In this document: positions 6,046-10,714 of the stretch, piece after piece | Numbering within the stretch: position 1 is the stretch's first letter | Layout: every line of letters starts with the position of its first letter | The notes under the pieces: model-generated | The model's input: the letters and a program-made list of their open reading frames with translations, nothing else | Database searches by the model: none | What the model was told of the DNA's origin: nothing | Assembly (NCBI GenBank): GCA_050943255.1 | Contig: JBMNOV010000056.1 | Span: 1-10,714, forward strand | DNA: 10,714 bases | Direction: 5' to 3' | DNA from: UBA4844 sp050943255 | Lineage (GTDB): Bacteria > Bacillota > Syntrophomonadia > Syntrophomonadales > Syntrophomonadaceae | Made by a program: the position numbers and the translations under genes

Positions 6046-7533
6046 TTAAAAGCTTTTTCTATATAATTCAGGCGCAAATTTACTTGGGTCTATATCTTTG
6101 AACTTGGCCCTTTTAAATCTATCTTTTAAATGATATGGTACGGTACAGTCGAAAATAGTCTTACAAGAGATCCCATGATCCTTAATTAAAGGATTATAGG
6201 CAGCATCTTCTGAAGGATCAAGTGGATGGCAACGTACACCTGGGATAAAGATTGTATCAACATCACCCTGGTAACGTGTGTTTAAAGCCCACATAACATC
6301 ATTACTATCAAATAAATCTACATCTTCATCAACCAATATCACATGCTTGAGCTCGGGAAAGGCCGAGAAAGCTAATAAAGCTGCTTGTCTTTGGCGTCCT
6401 TCATCACTAGGCTGACTCTTTTTAAACTGTAAAACTGCCATGTATTTACCTCCACCTGATGTATGGGCATAAACATTTAGCAGCCTTCCAGGCATAGCCT
6501 TTTCGACCATCTGTAGTATACTTGCCTCAGTGGGGATACCTGCCATATTAACATGTTCTTCACTAGGTCCAATACAAGTTTGCATTATTGGGTCTACCCG
6601 GTGAGTAACCGCTTTTACTTTAATTACTGGTAATTGTGCAACAGCTTGTCCGGTATAGCCAGGAAACTCGGGCATTGCTTTTCCAGTATTGGTATTCTGA
6701 TCTTCCCTAACGCGTCTTCCTGGAATTAACTCACCTTCTATAACATATTCAGCATTAGCAATTGCTTTTTCATTTATTGTCAAACACTGAACCAACTCAA
6801 CTGCCTCATTTCTAATAGCCCCGGCAATACTCAATTCATTAAAACCAAGCGGGGTTGTTGGTGGCTCAAAACAAGCAGCAATTTCTATAGCAGGATCAAC
6901 ACCTATACTGATTGAGATAGGTAATGGTTTTCCCGCCTTTTCTGCCTTCTCAAAGAATACTCCTAAATGCCGGCCTGGAGCAAAGTACATTGATAACTCA
7001 TCTTTACTTTGTAAACATAAACGATGTATGGTAATATCAGATTCACTTGTTTCCGGATCAGAAGCATAACACATACCCAAAGTTATGTAAGGTCCTGCAT
7101 CTTCTTCGGTATTAGTTGGTGCCGGAACTAGCCTTCTAATATCAAATCCGGGATCACTCGCATAATGAACAACTTCCTGGCACTTAGCCTTAGCGTTAGC
7201 AATGGTTATTGGTGCTATTGGATTCTGTACAGCTTCGTTTAAAAGAAAGCCCAGACGTTCAGGTTTAGTTTGAAGCATTAACCCTACCCGGGCACGGCTA
7301 GCTAAAAGCCCAATAATTACTTTCGCGTTTTCATGACCTTTTATCTTATTGAAAATCATGGCAGGACCAATTTGAGTTGGACGCATTACTGTTCCGCCAG
7401 CGCCAATATGACGATAAACTCCTGATATTTCAGCATGTGGGTCTACTAATTCATTAGTTTCAATTAATTGCCCTGGAATAGTCTTTAACAATTCAATCGC
7501 AGAACGCAAATCTACTATTTTTTTATTTGACAT
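6046..7533 (-). CDS. UbiD-family decarboxylase, gallate decarboxylase LpdC-like
   Basis: UbiD enzymes reversibly (de)carboxylate aromatic or unsaturated acids with prenylated FMN. The 495-residue protein has family hallmarks: EDAGPYITLG (144-153), the IHRLCLQSKDELSMYFAPGRHLG region (169-191) around the cofactor/metal site, MPEFPGYTG (287-295) with the expected catalytic Glu289, GPSEEH (322-327), and VDEDVD (401-406) followed by VMWALNTRYQ. The N-terminal GVYRHIGAGGTVMRPTQ stretch and an EDQNTNTGKAMPEF motif in place of EGPFGE recall LpdC (gallate decarboxylase) more than UbiD or B. subtilis BsdC, so a hydroxybenzoate substrate is inferred, not shown. No UbiX/LpdB prenyltransferase or LpdD partner lies in the window. 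The ATG start has AGGAGGT 7 bases upstream. It stands as a single gene, convergent with the L,D-transpeptidase. Confidence 0.93.
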   Translation of the reverse strand: MSNKKIVDLRSAIELLKTIPGQLIETNELVDPHAEISGVYRHIGAGGTVMRPTQIGPAMIFNKIKGHENAKVIIGLLASRARVGLMLQTKPERLGFLLNEAVQNPIAPITIANAKAKCQEVVHYASDPGFDIRRLVPAPTNTEEDAGPYITLGMCYASDPETSESDITIHRLCLQSKDELSMYFAPGRHLGVFFEKAEKAGKPLPISISIGVDPAIEIAACFEPPTTPLGFNELSIAGAIRNEAVELVQCLTINEKAIANAEYVIEGELIPGRRVREDQNTNTGKAMPEFPGYTGQAVAQLPVIKVKAVTHRVDPIMQTCIGPSEEHVNMAGIPTEASILQMVEKAMPGRLLNVYAHTSGGGKYMAVLQFKKSQPSDEGRQRQAALLAFSAFPELKHVILVDEDVDLFDSNDVMWALNTRYQGDVDTIFIPGVRCHPLDPSEDAAYNPLIKDHGISCKTIFDCTVPYHLKDRFKRAKFKDIDPSKFAPELYRKSF

Positions 7534-7540
7534 TGGAATT

Positions 7541-7547
7541 ACCTCCT
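7541..7547 (-). promoter_or_regulatory. Consensus ribosome binding site of the UbiD-family gene
   Basis: AGGAGGT on the minus strand, 7 bases before the ATG at 7533. I could not find a convincing -35/-10 pair upstream. Confidence 0.8.
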
Positions 7548-7812
7548 AAATTATTTAAGTACTCAAAATATACTAATGGTAAAATCAACCTGAGGTAACT
7601 AATTGATATAGGAACATCATAATCTATATATTTAGAAGATAAAATAGTATAATCTTAATTACTCACTATATTTATAATTTCTCCTTGTAGCCTAAAATTA
7701 TCTTGGTAATTATAGAGTAAGAGAATTTTTATGGTGATATAGTAAGCACAGCCAAGAAGAAACTCTTAAGGAATTTTAGAAAATTGCAGAATAAATCAGC
7801 AACGGATTGGAA
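7548..7812. other. AT-rich intergenic stretch without a recognised gene
   Basis: Between the UbiD-family start and the tRNA-Pro promoter no reading frame with a ribosome binding site is visible on either strand. The only structure noticed is a short 5-bp inverted repeat AAGAT/ATCTT (7636-7656). It must contain the promoter of the UbiD-family gene, but no consensus promoter stands out. Confidence 0.6.
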
Positions 7813-7842
7813 TTGACATTTCGGTACTTAAGATGATAAGAT
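7813..7842 (+). promoter_or_regulatory. Promoter of tRNA-Pro
   Basis: A perfect -35 TTGACA (7813-7818) is followed after 18 bases by TAAGAT (7837-7842), with an extended -10 TG at 7834-7835. Transcription would start a few bases before the tRNA at 7852. Confidence 0.75.
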
Positions 7843-7851
7843 TAAGAAGTT

Positions 7852-7929
7852 CGGGGCGTGGCGCAGTTTGGCTAGCGCGTCTGATTTGGGATCAGAAGGT
7901 CGCAGGTTCAAATCCTGTCGCCCCGACCA
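7852..7929 (+). tRNA. tRNA-Pro (anticodon TGG)
   Basis: Full cloverleaf: acceptor CGGGGCG/CGCCCCG, D stem GCGC/GCGC, anticodon stem TCTGA/TCAGA with loop TTTGGGA (anticodon TGG), T arm GCAGG-TTCAAAT-CCTGT, discriminator A and encoded CCA. It is a single-gene unit with promoter and terminator. Confidence 0.97.
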
Positions 7930-7969
7930 GTTATACTATTCAATAAATTTAAATATATAAACACATACG

Positions 7970-7992
7970 ACTCTCTTTATGAGAGTTTTTTT
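7970..7992 (+). terminator. Intrinsic terminator of tRNA-Pro
   Basis: ACTCTC, loop TTTAT, GAGAGT, then a T run (seven T from 7986 to 7992, the first in the stem). It begins 40 bases after the tRNA 3' end. Confidence 0.85.
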
Positions 7993-8167
7993 GTTGCATA
8001 TTTTGTTACTGCGCTGGGCTTGTTATATAGTTATATGCTTAATGCATATAATAATAAATAGTCTCTTTAAGGCAGGTTCTTCCCCCATTATATCCTTTAG
8101 CGGGGGATAGGATTTTCCCTGAAGAATTATCCCATTACATCATCATTACTGATTAACAACAAAAAAA
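7986..8167. repeat. 182-bp segment bounded by 11-bp inverted repeats (possible MITE-like element)
   Basis: TTTTTTTGTTG (7986-7996) and CAACAAAAAAA (8157-8167) are perfect inverse complements. They enclose gene-free DNA that contains a perfect 8-bp-arm palindrome (TTATATGC/GCATATAA, 8031-8051) and a C-run/G-run hairpin (TCCCCC 8081-8086 with GGGGGA 8102-8107). The left arm doubles as the T tract of the tRNA-Pro terminator, and no target-site duplication is evident, so chance is possible. No gene is seen inside. Confidence 0.3.
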
Positions 8168-8178
8168 TCAAATTGTTC

Positions 8179-8207
8179 TTGCAAAGGCCAGGGAAAAGAT
8201 ATATAAT
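8179..8207 (+). promoter_or_regulatory. Promoter of the five-gene tRNA operon
   Basis: TTGCAA (8179-8184), a 17-base spacer and a perfect TATAAT (8202-8207). Initiation would fall only about 5 bases before the first tRNA at 8219. Confidence 0.75.
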
Positions 8208-8218
8208 ATTTTTTGCTG

Positions 8219-8293
<75 letters not shown>

Positions 8294-8298
8294 TTTAG

Positions 8299-8375
8299 GT
8301 CCCTGTAGCTCAGCTGGACAGAGCAACGGCCTTCTAAGCCGTGGGTCGGGGGTTCGAATCCCTCCGGGGACGCCA
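8299..8375 (+). tRNA. tRNA-Arg (anticodon TCT)
   Basis: Acceptor GTCCCTG/CGGGGAC (one G-U pair), anticodon stem ACGGC/GCCGT with loop CTTCTAA (anticodon TCT, reading AGA/AGG), T arm GGGGG-TTCGAAT-CCCTC, discriminator G and encoded CCA. Second gene, 6 bases after tRNA-Gly. Confidence 0.97.
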
Positions 8376-8394
8376 CTGCATGGTGTACCAACAT

Positions 8395-8472
8395 GGTGGA
8401 TGTAGCTCAGTTGGCTAGAGCACCAGATTGTGGCTCTGGGGGCCGTGGGTTCAAGTCCCATCATCCACCCCA
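8395..8472 (+). tRNA. tRNA-His (anticodon GTG)
   Basis: Acceptor GTGGATG/CATCCAC plus the histidine-specific extra G at -1 (8395) facing C73; anticodon stem CCAGA/TCTGG with loop TTGTGGC (anticodon GTG); T arm GTGGG-TTCAAGT-CCCAT; encoded CCA. The 19-base spacer before it contains TGGT/ACCA arms of a small hairpin that could guide processing. Confidence 0.97.
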
Positions 8473-8491
8473 TTTATAATCTAGTTTCTAT

Positions 8492-8566
8492 TGGGGTGTA
8501 GCCAAGGGGTAAGGCAACGGACTTTGACTCCGTCATTCGTTGGTTCAAATCCAGCCACCCCAGCCA
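8492..8566 (+). tRNA. tRNA-Gln (anticodon TTG)
   Basis: Acceptor TGGGGTG/CACCCCA, short D stem GCC/GGC as is usual for tRNA-Gln, anticodon stem ACGGA/TCCGT with loop CTTTGAC (anticodon TTG), T arm GTTGG-TTCAAAT-CCAGC, discriminator G and encoded CCA. Confidence 0.97.
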
Positions 8567-8571
8567 TATAT

Positions 8572-8647
8572 GGGCCATTAGCTCAGACGGTAGAGCACCT
8601 GACTTTTAATCAGGGTGTCCCGCGTTCGAGTCGCGGATGGCCCACCA
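8572..8647 (+). tRNA. tRNA-Lys (anticodon TTT)
   Basis: Acceptor GGGCCAT/ATGGCCC, D stem GCTC/GAGC, anticodon stem CCTGA/TCAGG with loop CTTTTAA (anticodon TTT), T arm CCGCG-TTCGAGT-CGCGG, discriminator A and encoded CCA. Last gene of the operon and the nearest tRNA to the accessory DNA on the right; its 3' end is not repeated elsewhere in the window. Confidence 0.97.
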
Positions 8648-8661
8648 TCTGGAAATAAGTA

Positions 8662-8686
8662 GCCTCCGAACATCGGAGGCTTTTTT
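8662..8686 (+). terminator. Intrinsic terminator of the tRNA operon
   Basis: GCCTCCGA, loop ACA, TCGGAGGC, then TTTTTT: a GC-rich 8-bp perfect stem with a T run, 14 bases after tRNA-Lys. Strong. Confidence 0.95.
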
Positions 8687-8738
8687 GTGACCTTTAATAT
8701 CACATAAAAATGGTAAAAGGTCACATTTTAGGTCACAT
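8686..8738. repeat. Cluster of TGTGACC repeats, direct and inverted
   Basis: TGTGACCTTT (8686-8695) and AAAGGTCACA (8716-8725) are 10-bp perfect inverted arms. A further AGGTCACAT lies at 8730-8738, in direct orientation to AGGTCACAT-like 8718-8726, 12 bases apart. A degenerate ATCACAT (8699-8705) lies between the arms. Such multi-copy motifs occur at ends of some insertion sequences (IS21-type) and at recombinase arm sites. Which applies here cannot be decided from the sequence alone. Confidence 0.45.
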
Positions 8739-8978
8739 AGTATCTTGAGTTTTAATTCCCCTCTCCTGTCGACCCTCCGAAAACCTTCCTTTATAATATG
8801 TTTATCTGCACAGGATCACTACGGCTTTTTTGCATAATAGGTTTAGATATTGGCGGCACTAGGAAAAACCCCCGACTCCTTTTGGCGTACTTACTGAACA
8901 GATGTTTCCCGCACACCTCCCGTTTCCCCTTCCATTTTGGGATTTATCCTCCGTAGACAACTATGCTAATTTTTTAAC
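8739..8978. other. Gene-free stretch between the TGTGACC repeats and the toxin-antitoxin promoter
   Basis: No frame with a ribosome binding site is convincing. One plus-strand promoter-like pair is visible: TCGACC (8769-8774), 17 bases, TATAAT (8792-8797), with nothing recognisable downstream. On the minus strand a run of about 40 sense codons crosses 8798-8917 without a recognised domain. The top strand has pyrimidine-rich patches (8755-8795, 8905-8930). It may be a decayed mobile-element remnant; this is inference. Confidence 0.4.
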
Positions 8979-9017
8979 TAGACATTACGTAAAAAACAAC
9001 GGTATAATATCCGTAAA
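8979..9017 (+). promoter_or_regulatory. Promoter and candidate autoregulatory operator of the toxin-antitoxin operon
   Basis: TAGACA (8979-8984, five of six matches), an 18-base spacer and a perfect TATAAT (9003-9008), about 50 bases before the antitoxin start. The spacer holds the 8-bp palindrome TTACGTAA (8985-8992), and a CGTAAA half-copy recurs at 9012-9017, just past the -10. Phd/YefM antitoxins usually repress their own promoter, so these are plausible operator sites. Confidence 0.6.
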
Positions 9018-9058
9018 GATGTGCATAATAATAATTACAAAAAAGGAGGAAGGAAAGG

Positions 9059-9400
9059 ATGAGTTTAGCAATGAGTGATTATGATGACCCTGTATTATTT
9101 GGTCCAGCTCAGCTAGTAACATCATCAAAATTAAGTAAAAACCTTGGGGAGTACTTAAACAAAACAGAAAAAAGACCCATTTTTATTCAAAGAGATAATA
9201 ATGTGGAAGCCGTTTTACTTAATATAGATGAATATAGAGCTTTATTATTGGAAGAAAGAAAAGTAGAAGATTTATATGATGCAGTTGTAGCAGTACGCCG
9301 CCTATTAGAAAGTGTAAAAAATCACACTGAGTTCTTGGACAATCAAGAAGTTATGAAATCTTTTGGCATAACAGAAGAAATGTTGGTGGAGGGTGAATAA
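9059..9400 (+). CDS. Type II antitoxin, Phd/YefM family
   Basis: The antitoxin binds and neutralises the toxin encoded next to it and normally represses the operon. The 113-residue protein shows the Phd/YefM DNA-binding fold at about 18-64: the LVTSSKLSKNLGEYLNKT helix, the strand PIFIQRDNNVEAVLLN, then IDEYRALL. The C-terminal part (65-113) is charged and helical, as expected for the toxin-wrapping region, and is somewhat longer than the typical 80-90 residue member. The start ATG has AAGGAGGA 8 bases upstream; Met5 is an alternative without a better site. Its stop overlaps the toxin start by one base (TAATG), indicating translational coupling. Promoter and operator candidates lie directly upstream. 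The specific family name is by motif, not search. Confidence 0.9.
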   Translation: MSLAMSDYDDPVLFGPAQLVTSSKLSKNLGEYLNKTEKRPIFIQRDNNVEAVLLNIDEYRALLLEERKVEDLYDAVVAVRRLLESVKNHTEFLDNQEVMKSFGITEEMLVEGE

Positions 9401-9753
9401 TGGCGGTTGCAAAATGGCTTCCAGAAGCACAAAAGGATATGGAAAAAATAGATAATTCCATACGAATAAGAATCTTTAAAGCAATAAGAAAGTTAGAAAA
9501 AGATCCAGTTGGTTATGGTACTCCCCTCGGCCATCACGCTGGCAAAAATCTTACTAACTTTTACAAAATTGAACCAGCTGACGGTTATAGAATTGTCTAT
9601 ACTATTATTAAAGATGAATTAGTTATTATTAGTGTTGTTGGGCAGCGAACCGATAAAAGAGTTTATCGAACAGCAACAGAAAGAATCGCTGCAGTTAGAG
9701 CTCTAGTAAATAAAGAAATAGAAAAAATTACCAAGCTAGTAGATGATCAATAA
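9400..9753 (+). CDS. Type II toxin, RelE/ParE superfamily (RelE-like mRNA interferase)
   Basis: RelE toxins cut mRNA in the ribosomal A site; ParE relatives instead poison gyrase. The 117-residue protein fits the superfamily fold: an N-terminal WLPEAQKDMEKID helix, the core IFKAIRKLEKDPVGYGTPL, then GYRIVYTI, VIISVVGQR and the VYRTATERI helix. Arg64 (GYR), Arg83 (GQR) and Tyr89 (VYR) sit where RelE has its catalytic Arg and Tyr residues, which favours an mRNA interferase over ParE. A basic, helical C-terminal extension (about 95-117) is longer than in many RelE proteins. It overlaps the antitoxin by one base and is followed by a terminator, so the pair is a self-contained operon. The location next to phage genes suits a mobile module. 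Confidence 0.9.
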   Translation: MAVAKWLPEAQKDMEKIDNSIRIRIFKAIRKLEKDPVGYGTPLGHHAGKNLTNFYKIEPADGYRIVYTIIKDELVIISVVGQRTDKRVYRTATERIAAVRALVNKEIEKITKLVDDQ

Positions 9754-9767
9754 CGCAATGACTAATG

Positions 9768-9812
9768 AAGGGTTGTGCCGAACCTTAAATCTTAGACACA
9801 GCCCTTTTGTTT
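9768..9812 (+). terminator. Intrinsic terminator of the toxin-antitoxin operon
   Basis: AAGGGTTGTG (9768-9777) pairs with CACAGCCCTT (9797-9806) over 10 bp with one G-U pair, then TTGTTT continues the T tract. The 19-base loop is longer than ideal. The T tract overlaps the stop codon of the convergent holin-like gene. On the minus strand no T run follows, so it mainly serves the plus strand. Confidence 0.7.
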
Positions 9813-10005
9813 AATCGTCTTTACTAACAGCTTTTCCATCTATATAAGATTCACCTAAAATGAAAGCTGTTATTACACCAGTAATCCATAAATAGGCCTC
9901 ACGATCTATAGGTGCTCCTAAACCCTCGTTAAGTATAATGAATACTGCATTAAATAGCGCTGATAAGAATTTTCGGCTCTTTAATCTTTGAAGGTACGGT
10001 CTCAT
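9811..10005 (-). CDS. Small phage holin-like membrane protein
   Basis: The 64-residue protein has two hydrophobic segments (about 13-27 and 37-51) joined by a short loop, a basic N-terminus (RPYLQRLKSRK) and a charged tail (DGKAVSKDD). This is the layout of small holins or lysis-associated membrane proteins, which permeabilise the membrane so the endolysin can act. The ATG overlaps the amidase stop by four bases (ATGA), with AAGGGG upstream, so it is translationally coupled to the endolysin. Its sequence style (NEGLG, ILGESYIDGKA) is one I associate with Clostridia phage regions, but I cannot assign it to a named holin class. It could equally be a spanin-like or antiholin accessory protein. 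Confidence 0.6.
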   Translation of the reverse strand: MRPYLQRLKSRKFLSALFNAVFIILNEGLGAPIDREAYLWITGVITAFILGESYIDGKAVSKDD

Positions 10006-10619
10006 TTCAACACCCCTTCTCTTTCGAGTATCGCCAAGGTTTTCAGTGTAGATTCTGGCAAATTAATATCGCCTTTTCCGTCGCCTACCAGAGACTTACG
10101 GTCCATCAGTTTCTTGACCAAGGGTTTGCCCCAATCCGGCACATCGTTCAGGGTTTTATAGATCATTTCGTCATCCTCCAATCTTTGCCGCAGTTCTGCC
10201 CAGGGGAAGTTCTTCCCAGGGCAAGCAGTCGCCATCACGTCTTTATGCCCGATCACCTGTAATTTGCCGTACTTAGGTTCTAGGTATTGGGTTATCAGCC
10301 ATACCAGGCTATCCAGTTGGCCCTCTGTGGGTTTGTCATACTCAAAATTCCCGGTCAGCACTATGCCAATGCTGTCACCATTCCCATCTGGCCCGCTGTG
10401 AGAGCCTATTGCCCACTCTGGCCGACCGCGCTCGATTGCGCCGTTGGCTCGAATGACAAAATGATAGCCGATGCCCGACCACTTTTGATTAAGATGCCAT
10501 CCGTGGATGGTACTGGCAGGAACATCGGGACTGGCTGAATGATGTAGAATGACACGCTTAGTACTCTTGCGCCTAGTCAGTGAGCCTTTAAATCGGAAGT
10601 TAGTTTCTACTATCTGCAT
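10002..10619 (-). CDS. Phage-type N-acetylmuramoyl-L-alanine amidase (endolysin)
   Basis: Amidase_2/PGRP enzymes cut the bond between N-acetylmuramic acid and L-alanine in peptidoglycan using zinc. With the ATG at 10619 the protein has 205 residues. The catalytic domain (about 18-150) shows RVILHHSAS (His26 or His27 as first ligand), GYHFVI (Tyr52), GSHSG, SIGIVLTGNF, and His125 (GHKD) with Cys133 (ACPGK) completing the zinc site. The C-terminal part (about 155-205, DVPDWGKPLVKKLMDRKSLVG region) resembles an SLH-like wall-binding module seen in clostridial endolysins. No signal peptide, as for holin-dependent lysins. ATG is preferred over the GTG three codons earlier because GGAGGT lies 7 bases before it. 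Its GC content is visibly above that of the other genes, suggesting transfer. Confidence 0.92.
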   Translation of the reverse strand: MQIVETNFRFKGSLTRRKSTKRVILHHSASPDVPASTIHGWHLNQKWSGIGYHFVIRANGAIERGRPEWAIGSHSGPDGNGDSIGIVLTGNFEYDKPTEGQLDSLVWLITQYLEPKYGKLQVIGHKDVMATACPGKNFPWAELRQRLEDDEMIYKTLNDVPDWGKPLVKKLMDRKSLVGDGKGDINLPESTLKTLAILEREGVLK

Positions 10620-10624
10620 TGGTT

Positions 10625-10714
10625 TCACCTCCCCAGCAACGCCAAAATAAAATCTGTCCCCGCATAGCCTAGAGCGATGATGGCGACTAGTAATACACCG
10701 CTTGCTTCCGTCCC
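10625..10714 (-). CDS. C-terminal end of a small phage membrane protein (cut by window edge)
   Basis: Minus-strand frame open from the window edge to a TGA at 10627-10625, giving 29 residues: a Gly/Thr/Glu start, then the hydrophobic segment VLLVAIIALGYAG, then TDFILALLGR. It ends 5 bases before the amidase ATG (or overlaps the alternative GTG as GTGA), so it belongs to the same transcript. A short hydrophobic protein directly upstream of an endolysin is typically a holin or hemolysin XhlA-type protein. Only the tail is visible, so the assignment is inferred. Confidence 0.6.
   Translation of the reverse strand, partial: GTEASGVLLVAIIALGYAGTDFILALLGR
10626..10632 (-). promoter_or_regulatory. 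Ribosome binding site deciding the amidase start
   Basis: GGAGGTG on the minus strand, with 7 bases between GGAGGT and the ATG at 10619. The alternative GTG at 10628 overlaps this motif and the upstream stop (GTGA), so it would lack a properly spaced site. Confidence 0.7.

Noticed and set aside
8381..8390. Small TGGT-GT-ACCA palindrome between tRNA-Arg and tRNA-His
   Set aside because: Only 4-bp arms; too short to claim as a regulatory site.
8648..10714. Phage attachment-site duplication of the tRNA-Lys 3' end
   Set aside because: I looked for a repeat of the T-arm/acceptor end of tRNA-Lys to the right and found none inside the window; a partner site could lie outside.

Overview
The window looks like chromosomal DNA from a low-GC, spore-forming-type Gram-positive of the class Clostridia (Peptococcaceae/Desulfotomaculum-like is my best guess). 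The reasons are the tig-clpP-clpX order, strong AGGAGG-type ribosome binding sites, GTG and TTG starts, tRNA genes with encoded CCA ends, AT-rich intergenic DNA, an LpdC-like UbiD decarboxylase, and a phage lysis cassette of a style common in these bacteria. The genus is inferred, not shown.

Left part (1-3550), minus strand: a protein quality-control operon, tig-clpP-clpX. It encodes trigger factor, then the ClpP protease chamber, then the ClpX unfoldase, and it closes with a strong intrinsic terminator. A near-perfect 23-bp palindrome abuts a candidate -10 box upstream of tig. A lone tRNA-Gly(GCC) with its own promoter and terminator lies directly upstream of the operon.

Middle part (3550-7850): a minus-strand membrane-anchored TPR protein of unknown function and a plus-strand L,D-transpeptidase flanked by two peptidoglycan-binding domains are divergently arranged. 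Between them lie two nested, concentric inverted repeats. The transpeptidase converges on a minus-strand UbiD-family decarboxylase, closest by eye to gallate decarboxylase LpdC, with no UbiX-type prenyltransferase in view. About 320 bp of AT-rich DNA without a gene follows.

tRNA part (7850-8690): tRNA-Pro(TGG) is a single unit with promoter and terminator. About 290 bp further on lies a five-gene operon, Gly(TCC)-Arg(TCT)-His(GTG)-Gln(TTG)-Lys(TTT), with a good promoter and a strong terminator. The spacer between the two units holds a segment bounded by 11-bp inverted repeats.

Right part (8690-10714), accessory: a gene-free stretch with clustered TGTGACC repeats, then a plus-strand Phd/YefM-RelE type II toxin-antitoxin pair with its own promoter and terminator. 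Converging on it is a minus-strand phage lysis cassette: the C-terminal end of a small membrane protein cut by the window edge, an amidase endolysin with visibly higher GC, and a small holin-like protein. This reads as the edge of a prophage or prophage remnant beside a tRNA operon. I saw no clearly undescribed multi-gene system. The most noteworthy signals are the unexplained repeats and palindromes.
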